DNA of 64,000 bases from Paludibacteraceae bacterium (GTDB taxonomy: Bacteria; Bacteroidota; Bacteroidia; Bacteroidales; Paludibacteraceae). The notes below the pieces were generated by a model. That model was not told the DNA's origin. It saw only the letters and a program-made list of their open reading frames with translations, and made no database searches. Position numbers and translations under genes: made by a program. Below, one piece after another: positions 33,981 through 42,707 of this stretch. The stretch covers positions 56,951-120,950 of the forward strand of contig CAJOEX010000002.1 of the NCBI GenBank assembly GCA_905233415.1. Reading direction: 5' to 3'. Numbering within the stretch: position 1 is the first letter of the stretch; the number at the start of each line of letters is the position of its first letter.

Positions 33981-34694
33981 ATGAAAGCCAACCATTTTGA
34001 ACATAAATTTGCCAAAGAGCTTATCCAGTGGCTGCCTGTGGTCCGGTTTGAGGGAGAAGTGATTATCGTGGACGAGTTATCCAAAGTTCCCGATGCGGTC
34101 GACTATCTGTCCCATCAGAAGTTTATCGGCGTAGATACTGAGGCGCGTCCCTCCTTTGTCCGTGGCATCCGTTATCAGACCGCGTTGCTGCAAATGGCAA
34201 CAGAAGAGCGCTGCTATCTTTTCCGTCTGAGTTTAATAGGTTTGCCGCAGGACGTGGCGGATATATTCGCCAACCCCGACATCTGTAAGGTAGGGCTTGC
34301 CTTCAAGGATGACATTAACGGTTTGCGCCGACGGTGTAACTTCAAGCCTTCCAATTGTGTGGACTTGCAATCCATTGCAGGCAGATACGGCATTCTTGAC
34401 CTTGGCCTGCAAAAGATGTTTGCTATCTGTTTTGGCAAGAAAATCAGCAAATCCCAGCAACTTACCAACTGGGAAAACAACCTTCTTACGCCGGAGCAGG
34501 CACGTTATGCATCGACTGATGCATGGGCGACGCTGCTCATATACAAAGAGCTGATGGCCACAGAGCCCCTGCCGCCTGAAGAAGCTGCTGAAATCAAACG
34601 GGCGGAGTTGGAACGCCAGTATCTGCATCAGCAGGAAGTTCTTGCTGCCAGACAACAGCAGATTGAAAATGAAAATAAAGCGCCCAATGACTAA
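33981..34694 (+). CDS. 3'-5' exonuclease, RNase D-like DEDD family
   Basis: A 237-residue single-domain DEDDy exonuclease. Exo I is KFIGVDTEARPSF (Asp, Glu), Exo II lies in VGLAFKDDINGLRRR, and Exo III is ARYASTDAWATLLIYKEL (Tyr and Asp). There is no HRDC domain, so it is not a classical RNase D. Substrate (RNA or DNA) is open. The ORF-track start at 33936 is within the promoter; ATG 33981 (MKANHFEHKF) is used. The C-terminal 30 residues are a charged Gln/Glu-rich helix. Overlaps the next gene by 8 bases. Confidence 0.85.
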   Translation: MKANHFEHKFAKELIQWLPVVRFEGEVIIVDELSKVPDAVDYLSHQKFIGVDTEARPSFVRGIRYQTALLQMATEERCYLFRLSLIGLPQDVADIFANPDICKVGLAFKDDINGLRRRCNFKPSNCVDLQSIAGRYGILDLGLQKMFAICFGKKISKSQQLTNWENNLLTPEQARYASTDAWATLLIYKELMATEPLPPEEAAEIKRAELERQYLHQQEVLAARQQQIENENKAPND

Positions 34695-35925
34695 TAACTT
34701 GCAACCTATTGTTATCCTTAAACCGCACAAGGAGGAATCCGTGCTGCGTTTTCATCCGTGGGTGTTCTCCGGAGCGATTGCCAAAATTGTTTTGGACAGG
34801 AACTATCCTTATGCAGAGCCGCAGGAAGGTGAGCTTGTCAAGGTAGTGGATTCAACCGGCAAAAACTTGGCTGTCGGACATTGGCAGGTCGGTTCCATAG
34901 CTGTTCGTCTGCTGGCATTCGGTACGGATACGTTGCCATCGGATTTCTGGCATCGGCGTATTGCTGCAGCATGGAAATTGCGGCAGGCGTTAGGTCTAGT
35001 ACGTCCCGACAACAATACGTTCCGGCTTATTCACGGTGAAGGCGATTTTCTTCCGGGCTTGGTGGTTGACATCTATGCCGATACGGCCGTGGTACAAGCG
35101 CACTCGGTCGGAATGCACCTGCATAGGTACGCAATTGCCAAAGCGTTGAACGACATACTGCCGCACCTTAATAATATATATTACAAATCAGATGACACCT
35201 TGCCTTTCAAGGCACCGATAGACGGTGACAAAACCGGTTATTTGGCAGGCGCACAGACGGATGAACCGTGTTGGGCGACGGAAAACGGCTTGCAGTTCCG
35301 TATTGACTGGCTGCAGGGACAGAAGACGGGGTTCTTTGTTGATCAGAGGGAGAACCGCGCGTTGCTTGAGCGCTACGCCCAAGGGAGAGATGTACTTAAT
35401 ATGTTCTGCTATACCGGAGGTTTCTCGGTGTATGCCCTGCGCGGTGGTGCCAAATCCGTCACGTCTGTAGATGTGAGTGCCAAGGCCATTGACCTTGTAA
35501 ATGACAATGTGGAGCGGAATTTCTCCGATTCCACCGGACATTTTGCCTATGCTGCAGATGCATTTGATTTCCTGAACGGAAAAATTGAAAATGGAGAAAA
35601 AACATCCGATAAATACGATTTGATTATTCTTGACCCGCCGGCTTTTGCCAAACACCGTGAGGCCGTACCCAACGCATTGCGCGGTTATCGTCGTCTGAAT
35701 GCCAAAGCCATTGAGAAAATCAAATCAGGGGGTATACTCTTTACCTTCTCCTGTTCCCAGGCTGTAGACAAGGAAATGTTCCGTCTGGCAGTCTTTACCG
35801 CTGCGGCACAAGTCGGGCGCAAGGTGCGTATCTTGCACCAATTGCATCAGCCTGCTGACCATCCTGTAAACATTTATCATCCGGAAGGCGAATATTTGAA
35901 GGGCTTGGTTCTGTACGTCGAATAA
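34687..35925 (+). CDS. Class I rRNA large-subunit methyltransferase, RlmI-like
   Basis: A 412-residue SAM-dependent methyltransferase. An N-terminal PUA-like domain (1-90; VILKPHKEESVLRFHPWVFSGAI) is followed by an EEHEE domain and a Rossmann methyltransferase with NMFCYTGGFSVYALRGGAKSVTSVDVS (SAM motif I) and LDPPAFAKHREA (motif IV). Matches RlmI (m5C1962 of 23S rRNA) in order and length; a late Cys in TFSCSQ is the probable catalytic residue. Start chosen at ATG 34687, overlapping the exonuclease stop, in place of the longer ORF-track form. Confidence 0.9.
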   Translation: MTNNLQPIVILKPHKEESVLRFHPWVFSGAIAKIVLDRNYPYAEPQEGELVKVVDSTGKNLAVGHWQVGSIAVRLLAFGTDTLPSDFWHRRIAAAWKLRQALGLVRPDNNTFRLIHGEGDFLPGLVVDIYADTAVVQAHSVGMHLHRYAIAKALNDILPHLNNIYYKSDDTLPFKAPIDGDKTGYLAGAQTDEPCWATENGLQFRIDWLQGQKTGFFVDQRENRALLERYAQGRDVLNMFCYTGGFSVYALRGGAKSVTSVDVSAKAIDLVNDNVERNFSDSTGHFAYAADAFDFLNGKIENGEKTSDKYDLIILDPPAFAKHREAVPNALRGYRRLNAKAIEKIKSGGILFTFSCSQAVDKEMFRLAVFTAAAQVGRKVRILHQLHQPADHPVNIYHPEGEYLKGLVLYVE

Positions 35926-35936
35926 TTTCTTCGGTT

Positions 35937-36608
35937 TTACCGCACTTTTCCTAATCCGAAAACCGATACTTTATGGTCCCGAACCGGCTTGAGCGCCTCC
36001 ATACAGGAGCGTAGCGTGGAGCCGGTTGTAATCACATCATCCACCAGCAGAATATGTTTGTGGTATAATTCTTCCGGATGGTTGACTGAAAAAATCCCTG
36101 CAACGTTTTGCTGTCGTGCAGTCTTGTCTGTTTGTGCCTGTTGCTTATTGTTCCGTTCCCGTGTCAAAAGTGTCGGTTCCATCGCAATGCCGGTTACTTC
36201 ACTCAAGCCCTTTCCAATCCATTCCGCTTGATTGAAACCGCGTTCCCGCAATCTCCTTGGATGCAGCGGGACAGGTAGAATAACGTCGATTTCATCGAAG
36301 AATTCCGACGGCATAAATTCATAAGCCGCTTCTTTCCCCAGTAAGTAGCCGATATGCGGGTCTGCAAAACGGCCATACTTCATTTCGTGAATCAGTTTAT
36401 GGTACTTGTCTCCATATTCGAGGAACAGAAACACGGCACCACGCACAAACTTTGGGATGTCACAAAACAAGGCTTCCGTCAGATTATTGCGATTGGCCGC
36501 TTGTTCGGTTCGGGGCATGTTCTCCATGCAATCGCGACAAATAACCGGTCCGTCTCCGACCGGTTTTCCGCATAAATAGCATTTCCGTGGAAAGAATAAA
36601 TCCCGCAT
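35937..36608 (-). CDS. ComF family phosphoribosyltransferase-like protein
   Basis: A 223-residue ComF/GntX-type protein. The N-terminal zinc ribbon is CYLCGKPVGDGPVICRDC, and the C-terminal PRTase-type PRPP loop is ILLVDDVITTGSTLRSC. In competent bacteria ComF takes part in DNA uptake; elsewhere its role is unclear. The ORF-track TTG start at 36626 lies in the -7 box; ATG 36608 (MRDLFFPRKCYLC), preceded by AAAGGAGT, is the better start. Converges on the RlmI-like gene. Confidence 0.88.
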   Translation of the reverse strand: MRDLFFPRKCYLCGKPVGDGPVICRDCMENMPRTEQAANRNNLTEALFCDIPKFVRGAVFLFLEYGDKYHKLIHEMKYGRFADPHIGYLLGKEAAYEFMPSEFFDEIDVILPVPLHPRRLRERGFNQAEWIGKGLSEVTGIAMEPTLLTRERNNKQQAQTDKTARQQNVAGIFSVNHPEELYHKHILLVDDVITTGSTLRSCMEALKPVRDHKVSVFGLGKVR

Positions 36609-36623
36609 ACTCCTTTTTGACTG

Positions 36624-36655
36624 CAAAGGTACGAAAAATAGTTGATGTGTGCAAG
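36624..36655 (-). promoter_or_regulatory. Promoter of comF-like gene
   Basis: Minus-strand TTG near 36652-36655 and TACCTTTG at 36624-36631. Confidence 0.7.
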
Positions 36656-36699
36656 GAATTGTGTCTTTTTTATTGTTCTCTTGTACTTCTCTTATAGTT

Positions 36700-36743
36700 A
36701 TGTAAGGACAATGTTAGGACAATGTTAGGACTATGTAAGGACA
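36700..36743. repeat. 11-base tandem repeat, 4 copies
   Basis: Units ATGTAAGGACA, ATGTTAGGACA, ATGTTAGGACT, ATGTAAGGACA in the divergent gap between comF and ychF. Confidence 0.9.
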
Positions 36744-36792
36744 TTGGTTGCGAGAGTTGAGTGATTTTAAGTGTAGAGTTTTGAGATGAGTC

Positions 36793-36820
36793 AAAAAAGT
36801 GTGGCAAAATGCACTTTTTT
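36793..36820. promoter_or_regulatory. A/T-stem hairpin overlapping ychF promoter
   Basis: AAAAAAGTG (36793-36801) pairs with CACTTTTTT (36812-36820), which runs into the -33 TTTG. It could insulate the promoter from upstream transcription. Confidence 0.5.
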
Positions 36821-36851
36821 TTGCACATCCAATTTTTTTTTAGTACCTTTG
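36820..36851 (+). promoter_or_regulatory. Promoter of ychF and probably the downstream TIR operon
   Basis: TTTG at 36820-36823, 20-base spacer, TACCTTTG at 36844-36851. No other promoter match or terminator was seen up to 42064. Confidence 0.75.
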
Positions 36852-36906
36852 CGGGCTAATTGTGTGACAAACCATAAAATTGTAAATTATTAAATCATAA
36901 ATAACC

Positions 36907-38013
36907 ATGTCTTTACAGTGTGGAATAGTAGGCTTGCCCAATGTAGGCAAATCAACACTTTTTAACTGTCTTTCGAATGCCAAAGCCCAATCAGCAAACT
37001 TCCCGTTTTGCACGATAGAGCCCAACGTCGGTGTCATCACGGTACCGGATGAGCGTCTAATCAAATTAGGCGAGTTGTGCAAGCCCGAACGCGGTGTAAT
37101 CCCGACAACCGTTGAAATCGTGGATATCGCCGGTTTGGTAAAAGGTGCGAGCAAGGGTGAAGGGCTTGGGAACAAGTTTCTTGCGAACATCCGCGAAACG
37201 GACGCCATCATTCATGTGCTGCGGTGCTTTGACGATGAGAATGTCGTGCATGTGGACGGCACGGTTGACCCTGTCCGCGACAAGGAAATCATTGACGCTG
37301 AGTTGCAGCTGAAGGACTTGGAAACTGTTGAATCCCGTATCGCCAAGACAGAGAAACAGGCGAAAGCGGGCGGCGACAAACAGGCCAAATTGGCGCTTGA
37401 TGTGCTGTTGAAGTACCGTGAGGCGCTGTCCCAAGGTCGTTCAGCCCGCACGGTTGAGCTTGCCAACAAGGATGAGGAAGCCGTTGCCCGCGAGATGTTT
37501 CTGCTGACGAACAAGCCTGTGATGTATGTGTGTAACGTGGATGAAGCTTCAGCGGTTACGGGCAATAAATACGTGGAAGCGGTACGCGAGGCGGTTAAGG
37601 ACGAAAATGCCCAGGTACTGGTATTGGCTGCCAAGATTGAAAGCGAAATAGCAGAACTGGAGACCTACGAAGAACGGCAGATGTTTCTCGATGAAATCGG
37701 GCTGAAAGAGTCGGGCGTGAACCGTTTGATAAAGGCGGCATACGCATTGTTAGACTTGCGTACCTTCCTGACCGCCGGTTCGGATGAGGTACGCGCGTGG
37801 ACATTCCGTGCAGGCAGCAAGGCTCCGCAGTGTGCGGGAGTCATTCATACGGATTTTGAGCGCGGTTTCATTCGTGCGGAAGTCATCAAGTACGATGACT
37901 ACATTACGCTTGGCGGTGAAGCAGCGTGTCGTGCTGCGGGCAAGCTCGCCATTGAAGGCAAGGACTATCTCGTTCAAGACGGCGATATTATGCACTTCCT
38001 GTTTAATGTATAG
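36907..38013 (+). CDS. ychF: Redox-regulated ATPase YchF
   Basis: A 368-residue Obg-family P-loop protein that prefers ATP. G1 is GLPNVGKSTLFN, G3 VDIAGLVKGASKGEGLGNKFL, and the C-terminal TGS domain (about 280-368) includes FLTAGSDEVRAWTFRAGSKAPQCAGVIHTDFERGFIRAEVI. Full normal length. YchF binds ribosomes and affects stress responses. It is the first gene of a plus-strand run; the antiporter starts 16 bases after its stop. Confidence 0.96.
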   Translation: MSLQCGIVGLPNVGKSTLFNCLSNAKAQSANFPFCTIEPNVGVITVPDERLIKLGELCKPERGVIPTTVEIVDIAGLVKGASKGEGLGNKFLANIRETDAIIHVLRCFDDENVVHVDGTVDPVRDKEIIDAELQLKDLETVESRIAKTEKQAKAGGDKQAKLALDVLLKYREALSQGRSARTVELANKDEEAVAREMFLLTNKPVMYVCNVDEASAVTGNKYVEAVREAVKDENAQVLVLAAKIESEIAELETYEERQMFLDEIGLKESGVNRLIKAAYALLDLRTFLTAGSDEVRAWTFRAGSKAPQCAGVIHTDFERGFIRAEVIKYDDYITLGGEAACRAAGKLAIEGKDYLVQDGDIMHFLFNV

Positions 38014-38029
38014 TAAATAATGAAAATTT

Positions 38030-39052
38030 ATGATAGATGCTTTTGAGCAATTGATAGTGCTGAATCCGTGGACAATGGCAATAGCCATTATTGTGGGCTT
38101 TGTGCTGCTTATATACGGTGCGGATTGGCTTGTCGAGGGCTCCAGTGATCTTGCACGTCGTTTCGGCGTCAGCTCGCTGGTTATAGGATTGACTGTGGTG
38201 GCGTTCGGGACATCCATGCCGGAGTTTATCGTCAGCACCATTGCCGCCATTGAAGAGAATACGGAAATCGCGATTACCAATATTCTTGGCTCCAACGCCA
38301 TCAATACGTTCATTATTCTCGGTTTCACCGCACTTATTTACCCTATTGCATCCCAACGTTCAAGCAGGGTTTTTGATATTCCGGTTAGCATCTTGGCGGG
38401 TATTCTGGTGTTTTTGTTTGTAATCTATACACCTCCTACCACATGGTCCTGGGACAACCTCGGCTCGTTCAGTTTGGATAACGGGGCTATCACCCTTTGG
38501 GGCGGTATCATTCTGCTGCTAATTTTCTGCTCGTTTATGGTGCACAGTTTTCATATTGCCAAGAGAAATCCCGATGAAAGCGGAGAAATCCGTCTCTTGC
38601 CAGTATGGAAGATGCTGCTTTTGATAGTGCTCGGCTTGCTTGGTTTGGTGCTTGGCGGCGAGTTGGTAGTCCGTGGTGCCACAGGCGTTGCTCAAACGCT
38701 TGGTGTAAGCGATGCGGTTATTGGGCTGACGGTGGTGGCATTGGGGACATCTCTTCCCGAACTGGCTACCAGTTGCGTTGCCGCAGCCAAACATAACAGC
38801 GACCTTGCCTTGGGCAATGTCATCGGCAGCAATATATTCAATGTGTTCTTTATCCTTGGTGTCGGTGCCGTTATTCACCCGCTTCCCGCATATCCGGGCT
38901 TGTGGTTGGACGCTGCAATGGTCGTGCTGGCATCAGTAATGGTCTGGCTGTTCGTCACTTTCACCAAAAAACACGAGATAAAGCGTTGGCACGGCGCCTT
39001 GCTGGTGTTGGTTTATGCCGCTTATCTGACATATCGTCTGATGTGCATCTAA
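38030..39052 (+). CDS. Calcium/sodium antiporter (CaCA family, YrbG-like)
   Basis: A 340-residue inner-membrane exchanger with ten to eleven helices in two inverted halves. The two alpha repeats are GTSMPEFIVSTIAAIEENTEIAITNILGSN and GTSLPELATSCVAAAKHNSDLALGNVIGSNIFN, with the acidic residues that bind the cations. Homologues are K+-dependent or independent Na+/Ca2+ exchangers; ion specificity is not certain. It is followed after 10 bases by the RCK-RyR protein and then the TIR gene, so it may set the ion gradient that module uses. It could also simply be a housekeeping exporter co-transcribed with ychF. Confidence 0.88.
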   Translation: MIDAFEQLIVLNPWTMAIAIIVGFVLLIYGADWLVEGSSDLARRFGVSSLVIGLTVVAFGTSMPEFIVSTIAAIEENTEIAITNILGSNAINTFIILGFTALIYPIASQRSSRVFDIPVSILAGILVFLFVIYTPPTTWSWDNLGSFSLDNGAITLWGGIILLLIFCSFMVHSFHIAKRNPDESGEIRLLPVWKMLLLIVLGLLGLVLGGELVVRGATGVAQTLGVSDAVIGLTVVALGTSLPELATSCVAAAKHNSDLALGNVIGSNIFNVFFILGVGAVIHPLPAYPGLWLDAAMVVLASVMVWLFVTFTKKHEIKRWHGALLVLVYAAYLTYRLMCI

Positions 39053-39062
39053 TCGTTGAAAT

Positions 39063-40907
39063 ATGAATAAGTTACGCTATAAAATAGACCACGTACTGAG
39101 TGCCGGAAAAGGAACACAGATTCTTTGGTTGGCGCTGATAGTAACGGTTCTTTTCGGTATTTTCTTCGGTATTAACGCCCTGCTTGAGAAGCCGCTCAGC
39201 ATATACAGTCTGGTAGCCTTGCTTCTCAGCCCGGGTGAGTTCCGGCAGGAAGGGTATCTGCCTTTCCAGTTGGTTATCAACCTCATCGGTCTGGTGGTGG
39301 TCAGCAGTATGCTCATTTCCCTGTTGAGCAATATTGTTGAGAATCGGGTGGATGATTTTACCCGCGGTGTTGTGCGGTACAAGTTTAAGGATCATCTGTT
39401 GTTTTTAGGAGCGGACGAAATGCTGAAAGACACCATAGAAGGCCAGTTCTACACGGATAAAACCCTTCCAAAAGCCGTTGTGGTGCTCACAGCCCAAGAT
39501 GCTGCCGAGGTCCGCAAGCGTCTGATGGCGGAAATAGCTGACAGGAAAATTCGCAAGCGTTTGGTAGTCCTTTACGGTGACCGCACCCAAAGCGAGCAGT
39601 TGATTTCAGTCTGGGCTCAGACAGCCCGTCGCGTATATATCTTAGGCGAGCCTGGCGAGCCGGACCATGACACCAAGAACACCCTCTGTCTGCGCGAACT
39701 CAAGGACCTTGGCACTCCTACGGAGTGTTATATGACCTGCGACCATCTTTCAACGCTCCGGATTATGCAACTGCAGACAGAGCCGCTTCCGCCGACGTTC
39801 CATCTCACAGTGACAAATGCGCTGGAAAGTTGGGCGCAGCGGGTATTAGTCAATCAGGACGGTTTCCCGAAACTCTACCGGAAAGATCGTATCACGGGAG
39901 ATGATGACGAATATGTGCATCTGGTGCTTATCGGTGCAACCCAGATGGCGTATGCATTGGCCATCACGGCTGCACATATAGCCCATTATCCGAATTTTCT
40001 TACCAAACAGCAGCGAACCCGTATCACTTTTATAGACAATAATATAGAATCACACCGCGATTTCTTACGGGGGCACTACGAATCCCTTTTCCGCCTTTCA
40101 CGCCAACGTTATACATGGTTTGAACGCTCCGAAGCGGATATGCAACCGCACACGGAAGCATATATTCCTGATGCAGACTTTGACTTCCTTGATATTGAGT
40201 GGGAGTTCATATCTGCCGGAATTGAATCGCCCGCCGTCCGCGACCTTTTGTCCCAATGGAGCAATGACAAGCAGCAAATGCTGACGGTTGCCTACTGCCT
40301 GCCGGAAATAAAGGCCAATCTTGCGGCTGCATTATATGCGCCCGATGATATAATGACACAGCAAATACCGCTGCTTATCTACCAACCGACCAATGATGCG
40401 CTTGCAGAGTGGACGAAGGAGTTTACCCGTTATAAGAATATTTATCCGTTCGGTATGCGGCAAGACTGCTACGACCAGACTTCCCGTCGTCGTATGCGTT
40501 GGGCAATGGAGGCCAATGAAGCATACGAAGACAATGCTGCCAAACTGAACCCGCAACGCAAACGCAAGTCCTGGTACGACCTCAAACTGACACTCCAGTT
40601 CTCGAACATGTACAGCGCCAATTATTGCTACGCGGTTTTGCGGCAAACAGAAAAGCAGTACTATGCCCGTCTGGAGCATCAGCGTTGGATGACGGAGCGT
40701 CTGTTATTGGGCTACAAGGCGATGGAAAAAGCGGAGCGTCTCCGCATTGAACATACGCCGGAACCCGAACGGCAACGCCTGATGAATGCGTGCGAACCGT
40801 ACTTTATGCACCCGAATATCCAGCCGTTTGAGGAACTGACACCCGAAAGCATCCACAAGGACGAGGTAATGACCGAGTGTCTGAGTAATAAAATGAAGAA
40901 TCTATAA
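39063..40907 (+). CDS. CASTOR/POLLUX-like RCK channel protein with C-terminal RyR-like domain
   Basis: A 614-residue membrane protein. Helices at about 19-41 (ILWLALIVTVLFGIFFGINAL) and 66-91 (LPFQLVINLIGLVVVSSMLISLL) flank a loop with LLLSPGEF (53-60), the arrangement of CASTOR/POLLUX-type channels; LLSNIVENRVDDFTRG then leads to a first RCK/TrkA-N domain (HLLFLGADEM, from 111) and a second (HLVLIGATQMAYALAITAAHIAH, from 286). The last 90 residues (EKQYYARLEHQRWMTERLLLGYK) resemble a ryanodine-receptor RyR domain. No TVGYG filter is visible. Predicted ligand-gated ion channel of the inner membrane. Domain naming comes from motif resemblance only. Confidence 0.65.
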   Translation: MNKLRYKIDHVLSAGKGTQILWLALIVTVLFGIFFGINALLEKPLSIYSLVALLLSPGEFRQEGYLPFQLVINLIGLVVVSSMLISLLSNIVENRVDDFTRGVVRYKFKDHLLFLGADEMLKDTIEGQFYTDKTLPKAVVVLTAQDAAEVRKRLMAEIADRKIRKRLVVLYGDRTQSEQLISVWAQTARRVYILGEPGEPDHDTKNTLCLRELKDLGTPTECYMTCDHLSTLRIMQLQTEPLPPTFHLTVTNALESWAQRVLVNQDGFPKLYRKDRITGDDDEYVHLVLIGATQMAYALAITAAHIAHYPNFLTKQQRTRITFIDNNIESHRDFLRGHYESLFRLSRQRYTWFERSEADMQPHTEAYIPDADFDFLDIEWEFISAGIESPAVRDLLSQWSNDKQQMLTVAYCLPEIKANLAAALYAPDDIMTQQIPLLIYQPTNDALAEWTKEFTRYKNIYPFGMRQDCYDQTSRRRMRWAMEANEAYEDNAAKLNPQRKRKSWYDLKLTLQFSNMYSANYCYAVLRQTEKQYYARLEHQRWMTERLLLGYKAMEKAERLRIEHTPEPERQRLMNACEPYFMHPNIQPFEELTPESIHKDEVMTECLSNKMKNL

Positions 40908-40918
40908 CTTTCAACGCC

Positions 40919-42064
40919 ATGGAAGAATACAAATACTATGCGTTTGTCAGCTACCGCAGTAGTGACGAAAAGTACGCCAAATGGCTACAGGACAAGATTG
41001 AAGCATATCGTCTGCCTACGACGGTACAGAAGATGAATCAGGCATTGCCCAAGAAGAAACTGCGGCCTTGCTTCCGTTACCATACGGATATCCAGCCCAA
41101 CGAACTGAAAACGGAGTTGCGCAATAAATTGGATCAGTCAAAGTATCTTTTGGTCATCTGTACGCCCCGTTCCGCACAATCGCCGTGGGTAGGAAATGAG
41201 ATTGACACCTTTGTGGAACTTGGCCGCCGCGACAGGATTATTCCGGTTATCGTGGAAGGCAAACCTTATTCGGGAGATCCTGCTACCGAGTGCTACAATC
41301 CATCCCTGATCAAGCATTTCCCTCATTCGGACAATATCGCCGATGACCGTGAGATTCTTGGCGTGAATATCCATGAAGAGGGAAAGGGAAGCGCCTATAT
41401 GAAGCGTGAACGTGCTGTCATTCAGATTGTCAGCCGTATGCTGGATGTCAATTATGACCAATTGTGGAACCGCCAGCGCCGCCGCATTATTACGCGCACC
41501 GTTGTTTCCACGCTGCTGAGTATTGTTTTTGTGTGCACTTTGGCGTTGACGTGGTTCTACAATCAGCCGTTCACTTCGCAGGTAAAGCTTGCGGAAAGTT
41601 CTGTTCATAATGCCAATCTTCCGGTTTTGCAGGATGCGGTAGTAACCCTTTCTTTGGGCAATGAAACAAAGACGGACACCCTTAAAAGTATCGATGAAAG
41701 CGGCATTTTCCGTAATTTGCCGGCTCGTATGAAGGGCAAAGAAGTGCGGCTCATCGTAACGGCACAAGATTGGCTGACGACGGATACAACGCTCGTTCTG
41801 ACCGAAAATATCCAATTGCTGATAGCTCGTAACCCGAAAGTATATGGTCATGTGGCGTTGACAGTTCTGCAGGATGGAAAACTGTTGGAAAACACGCCGC
41901 TGCAACTGGCAGGACATTTGGTGAAAACGGATAAAAACGGCCGTTTAGAGATGGATTTACCGCTTTCGGAGCAATCTACAGAATATCCGCTCATCAATCC
42001 TGCCAACGGCAAGGCTACGATGGTATTTCCGCCTTTCGGACCCAATGATGCTGCAGAGCTTTAG
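40919..42064 (+). CDS. Membrane-anchored TIR domain protein
   Basis: A 381-residue protein. Residues 1-145 are a TIR domain: YYAFVSYRSSDEKYAKWL (box 1), RPCFRYHTDI, YLLVICTPRSAQSPWVGNEIDTF; Glu94 in SPWVGNE is at the place of the catalytic Glu of TIR NADases. A linker with IVSRMLDVNYDQLWNRQRRR leads to one membrane helix (190-213), and the rest (215-381) is outside the cytoplasm and looks like two Ig-like beta domains (PVLQDAVVTLSLGNET, GHVALTVLQDGKLLEN). It is 11 bases after the RCK-RyR gene and before a strong terminator. Role inferred as sensor and nucleotide-producing enzyme. Confidence 0.82.
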   Translation: MEEYKYYAFVSYRSSDEKYAKWLQDKIEAYRLPTTVQKMNQALPKKKLRPCFRYHTDIQPNELKTELRNKLDQSKYLLVICTPRSAQSPWVGNEIDTFVELGRRDRIIPVIVEGKPYSGDPATECYNPSLIKHFPHSDNIADDREILGVNIHEEGKGSAYMKRERAVIQIVSRMLDVNYDQLWNRQRRRIITRTVVSTLLSIVFVCTLALTWFYNQPFTSQVKLAESSVHNANLPVLQDAVVTLSLGNETKTDTLKSIDESGIFRNLPARMKGKEVRLIVTAQDWLTTDTTLVLTENIQLLIARNPKVYGHVALTVLQDGKLLENTPLQLAGHLVKTDKNGRLEMDLPLSEQSTEYPLINPANGKATMVFPPFGPNDAAEL

Positions 42065-42081
42065 AAAATACATATAGGGCA

Positions 42082-42118
42082 AAAAAAGACTGTAACGAAA
42101 TCCGCTACAGTCTTTTTT
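42082..42118. terminator. Bidirectional terminator after TIR gene
   Basis: AAAAAAGACTGTA (42082-42094) pairs perfectly with TACAGTCTTTTTT (42106-42118), with an A-run and a T-run as part of the stem; serves the convergent TIR and PF12888-like genes. Confidence 0.9.
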
Positions 42119-42156
42119 ATTAAAAGGGTTCTCAAAACCTCTTTCGTTGCCATTGA

Positions 42157-42705
42157 TTATTCCTCATCAGCTACGAAACCAGTGTAACGATAACCCGTCA
42201 TACGGAGACGATCGTAAATAGCAGACTCGAAACCAGGCATTCCCTCATTAGGAGCTGCATAAGGATCGTCACTGAACAGAACGTCAAATACGATAGAGTC
42301 TGCTTTAGCACCACTCGGAGTAGTTGCTGCACCAAACAAAATCTTACCATTGGTAATCGTTACCAATGCGCCGTTCACGATGTCCTCGCCTTCGGTTACA
42401 TTGAATGAATTTGCACCAAGGTCACATTTGGTAACAACTGCAAAATCCCAGAAGTTACCGAGGTCATTGACGAACAACTTAGTAGGATCGTTATCTTCAG
42501 TATTACAGGTTAAAACAATGAAATTACCTGCACCATAAAGATCTGCATCTTCATAGAGTACTTCACCTTTTTCGTCTATACCCTGCACGTTCACATACCA
42601 CTGACCTGACAATTTTTCAACTGCCGTACCACCGGCAGGGTCCTTTTCGCAAGAAGCTAACGTCAGCGTTGCTAATGCTAAAATAGCAAAATATACTTTC
42701 TTCAT
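42157..42705 (-). CDS. PF12888-like lipid-binding putative hydrolase, lipoprotein
   Basis: A 182-residue lipoprotein (MKKVYFAILALATLTLASCEKD). The sequence KLSGQWYVNVQ, NFWDFAVVTKCDLGANSF, and the ending RMTGYRYTGFVADEE fit the small 'lipid-binding putative hydrolase' proteins encoded at the end of many SusC/SusD loci in Bacteroidales. Enzymatic activity has not been shown for the group as far as I know. It starts 2 bases after the DUF5012-like gene stop. Likely displayed at the outer membrane. Confidence 0.72.
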   Translation of the reverse strand: MKKVYFAILALATLTLASCEKDPAGGTAVEKLSGQWYVNVQGIDEKGEVLYEDADLYGAGNFIVLTCNTEDNDPTKLFVNDLGNFWDFAVVTKCDLGANSFNVTEGEDIVNGALVTITNGKILFGAATTPSGAKADSIVFDVLFSDDPYAAPNEGMPGFESAIYDRLRMTGYRYTGFVADEE

Positions 42706-42707
42706 AA

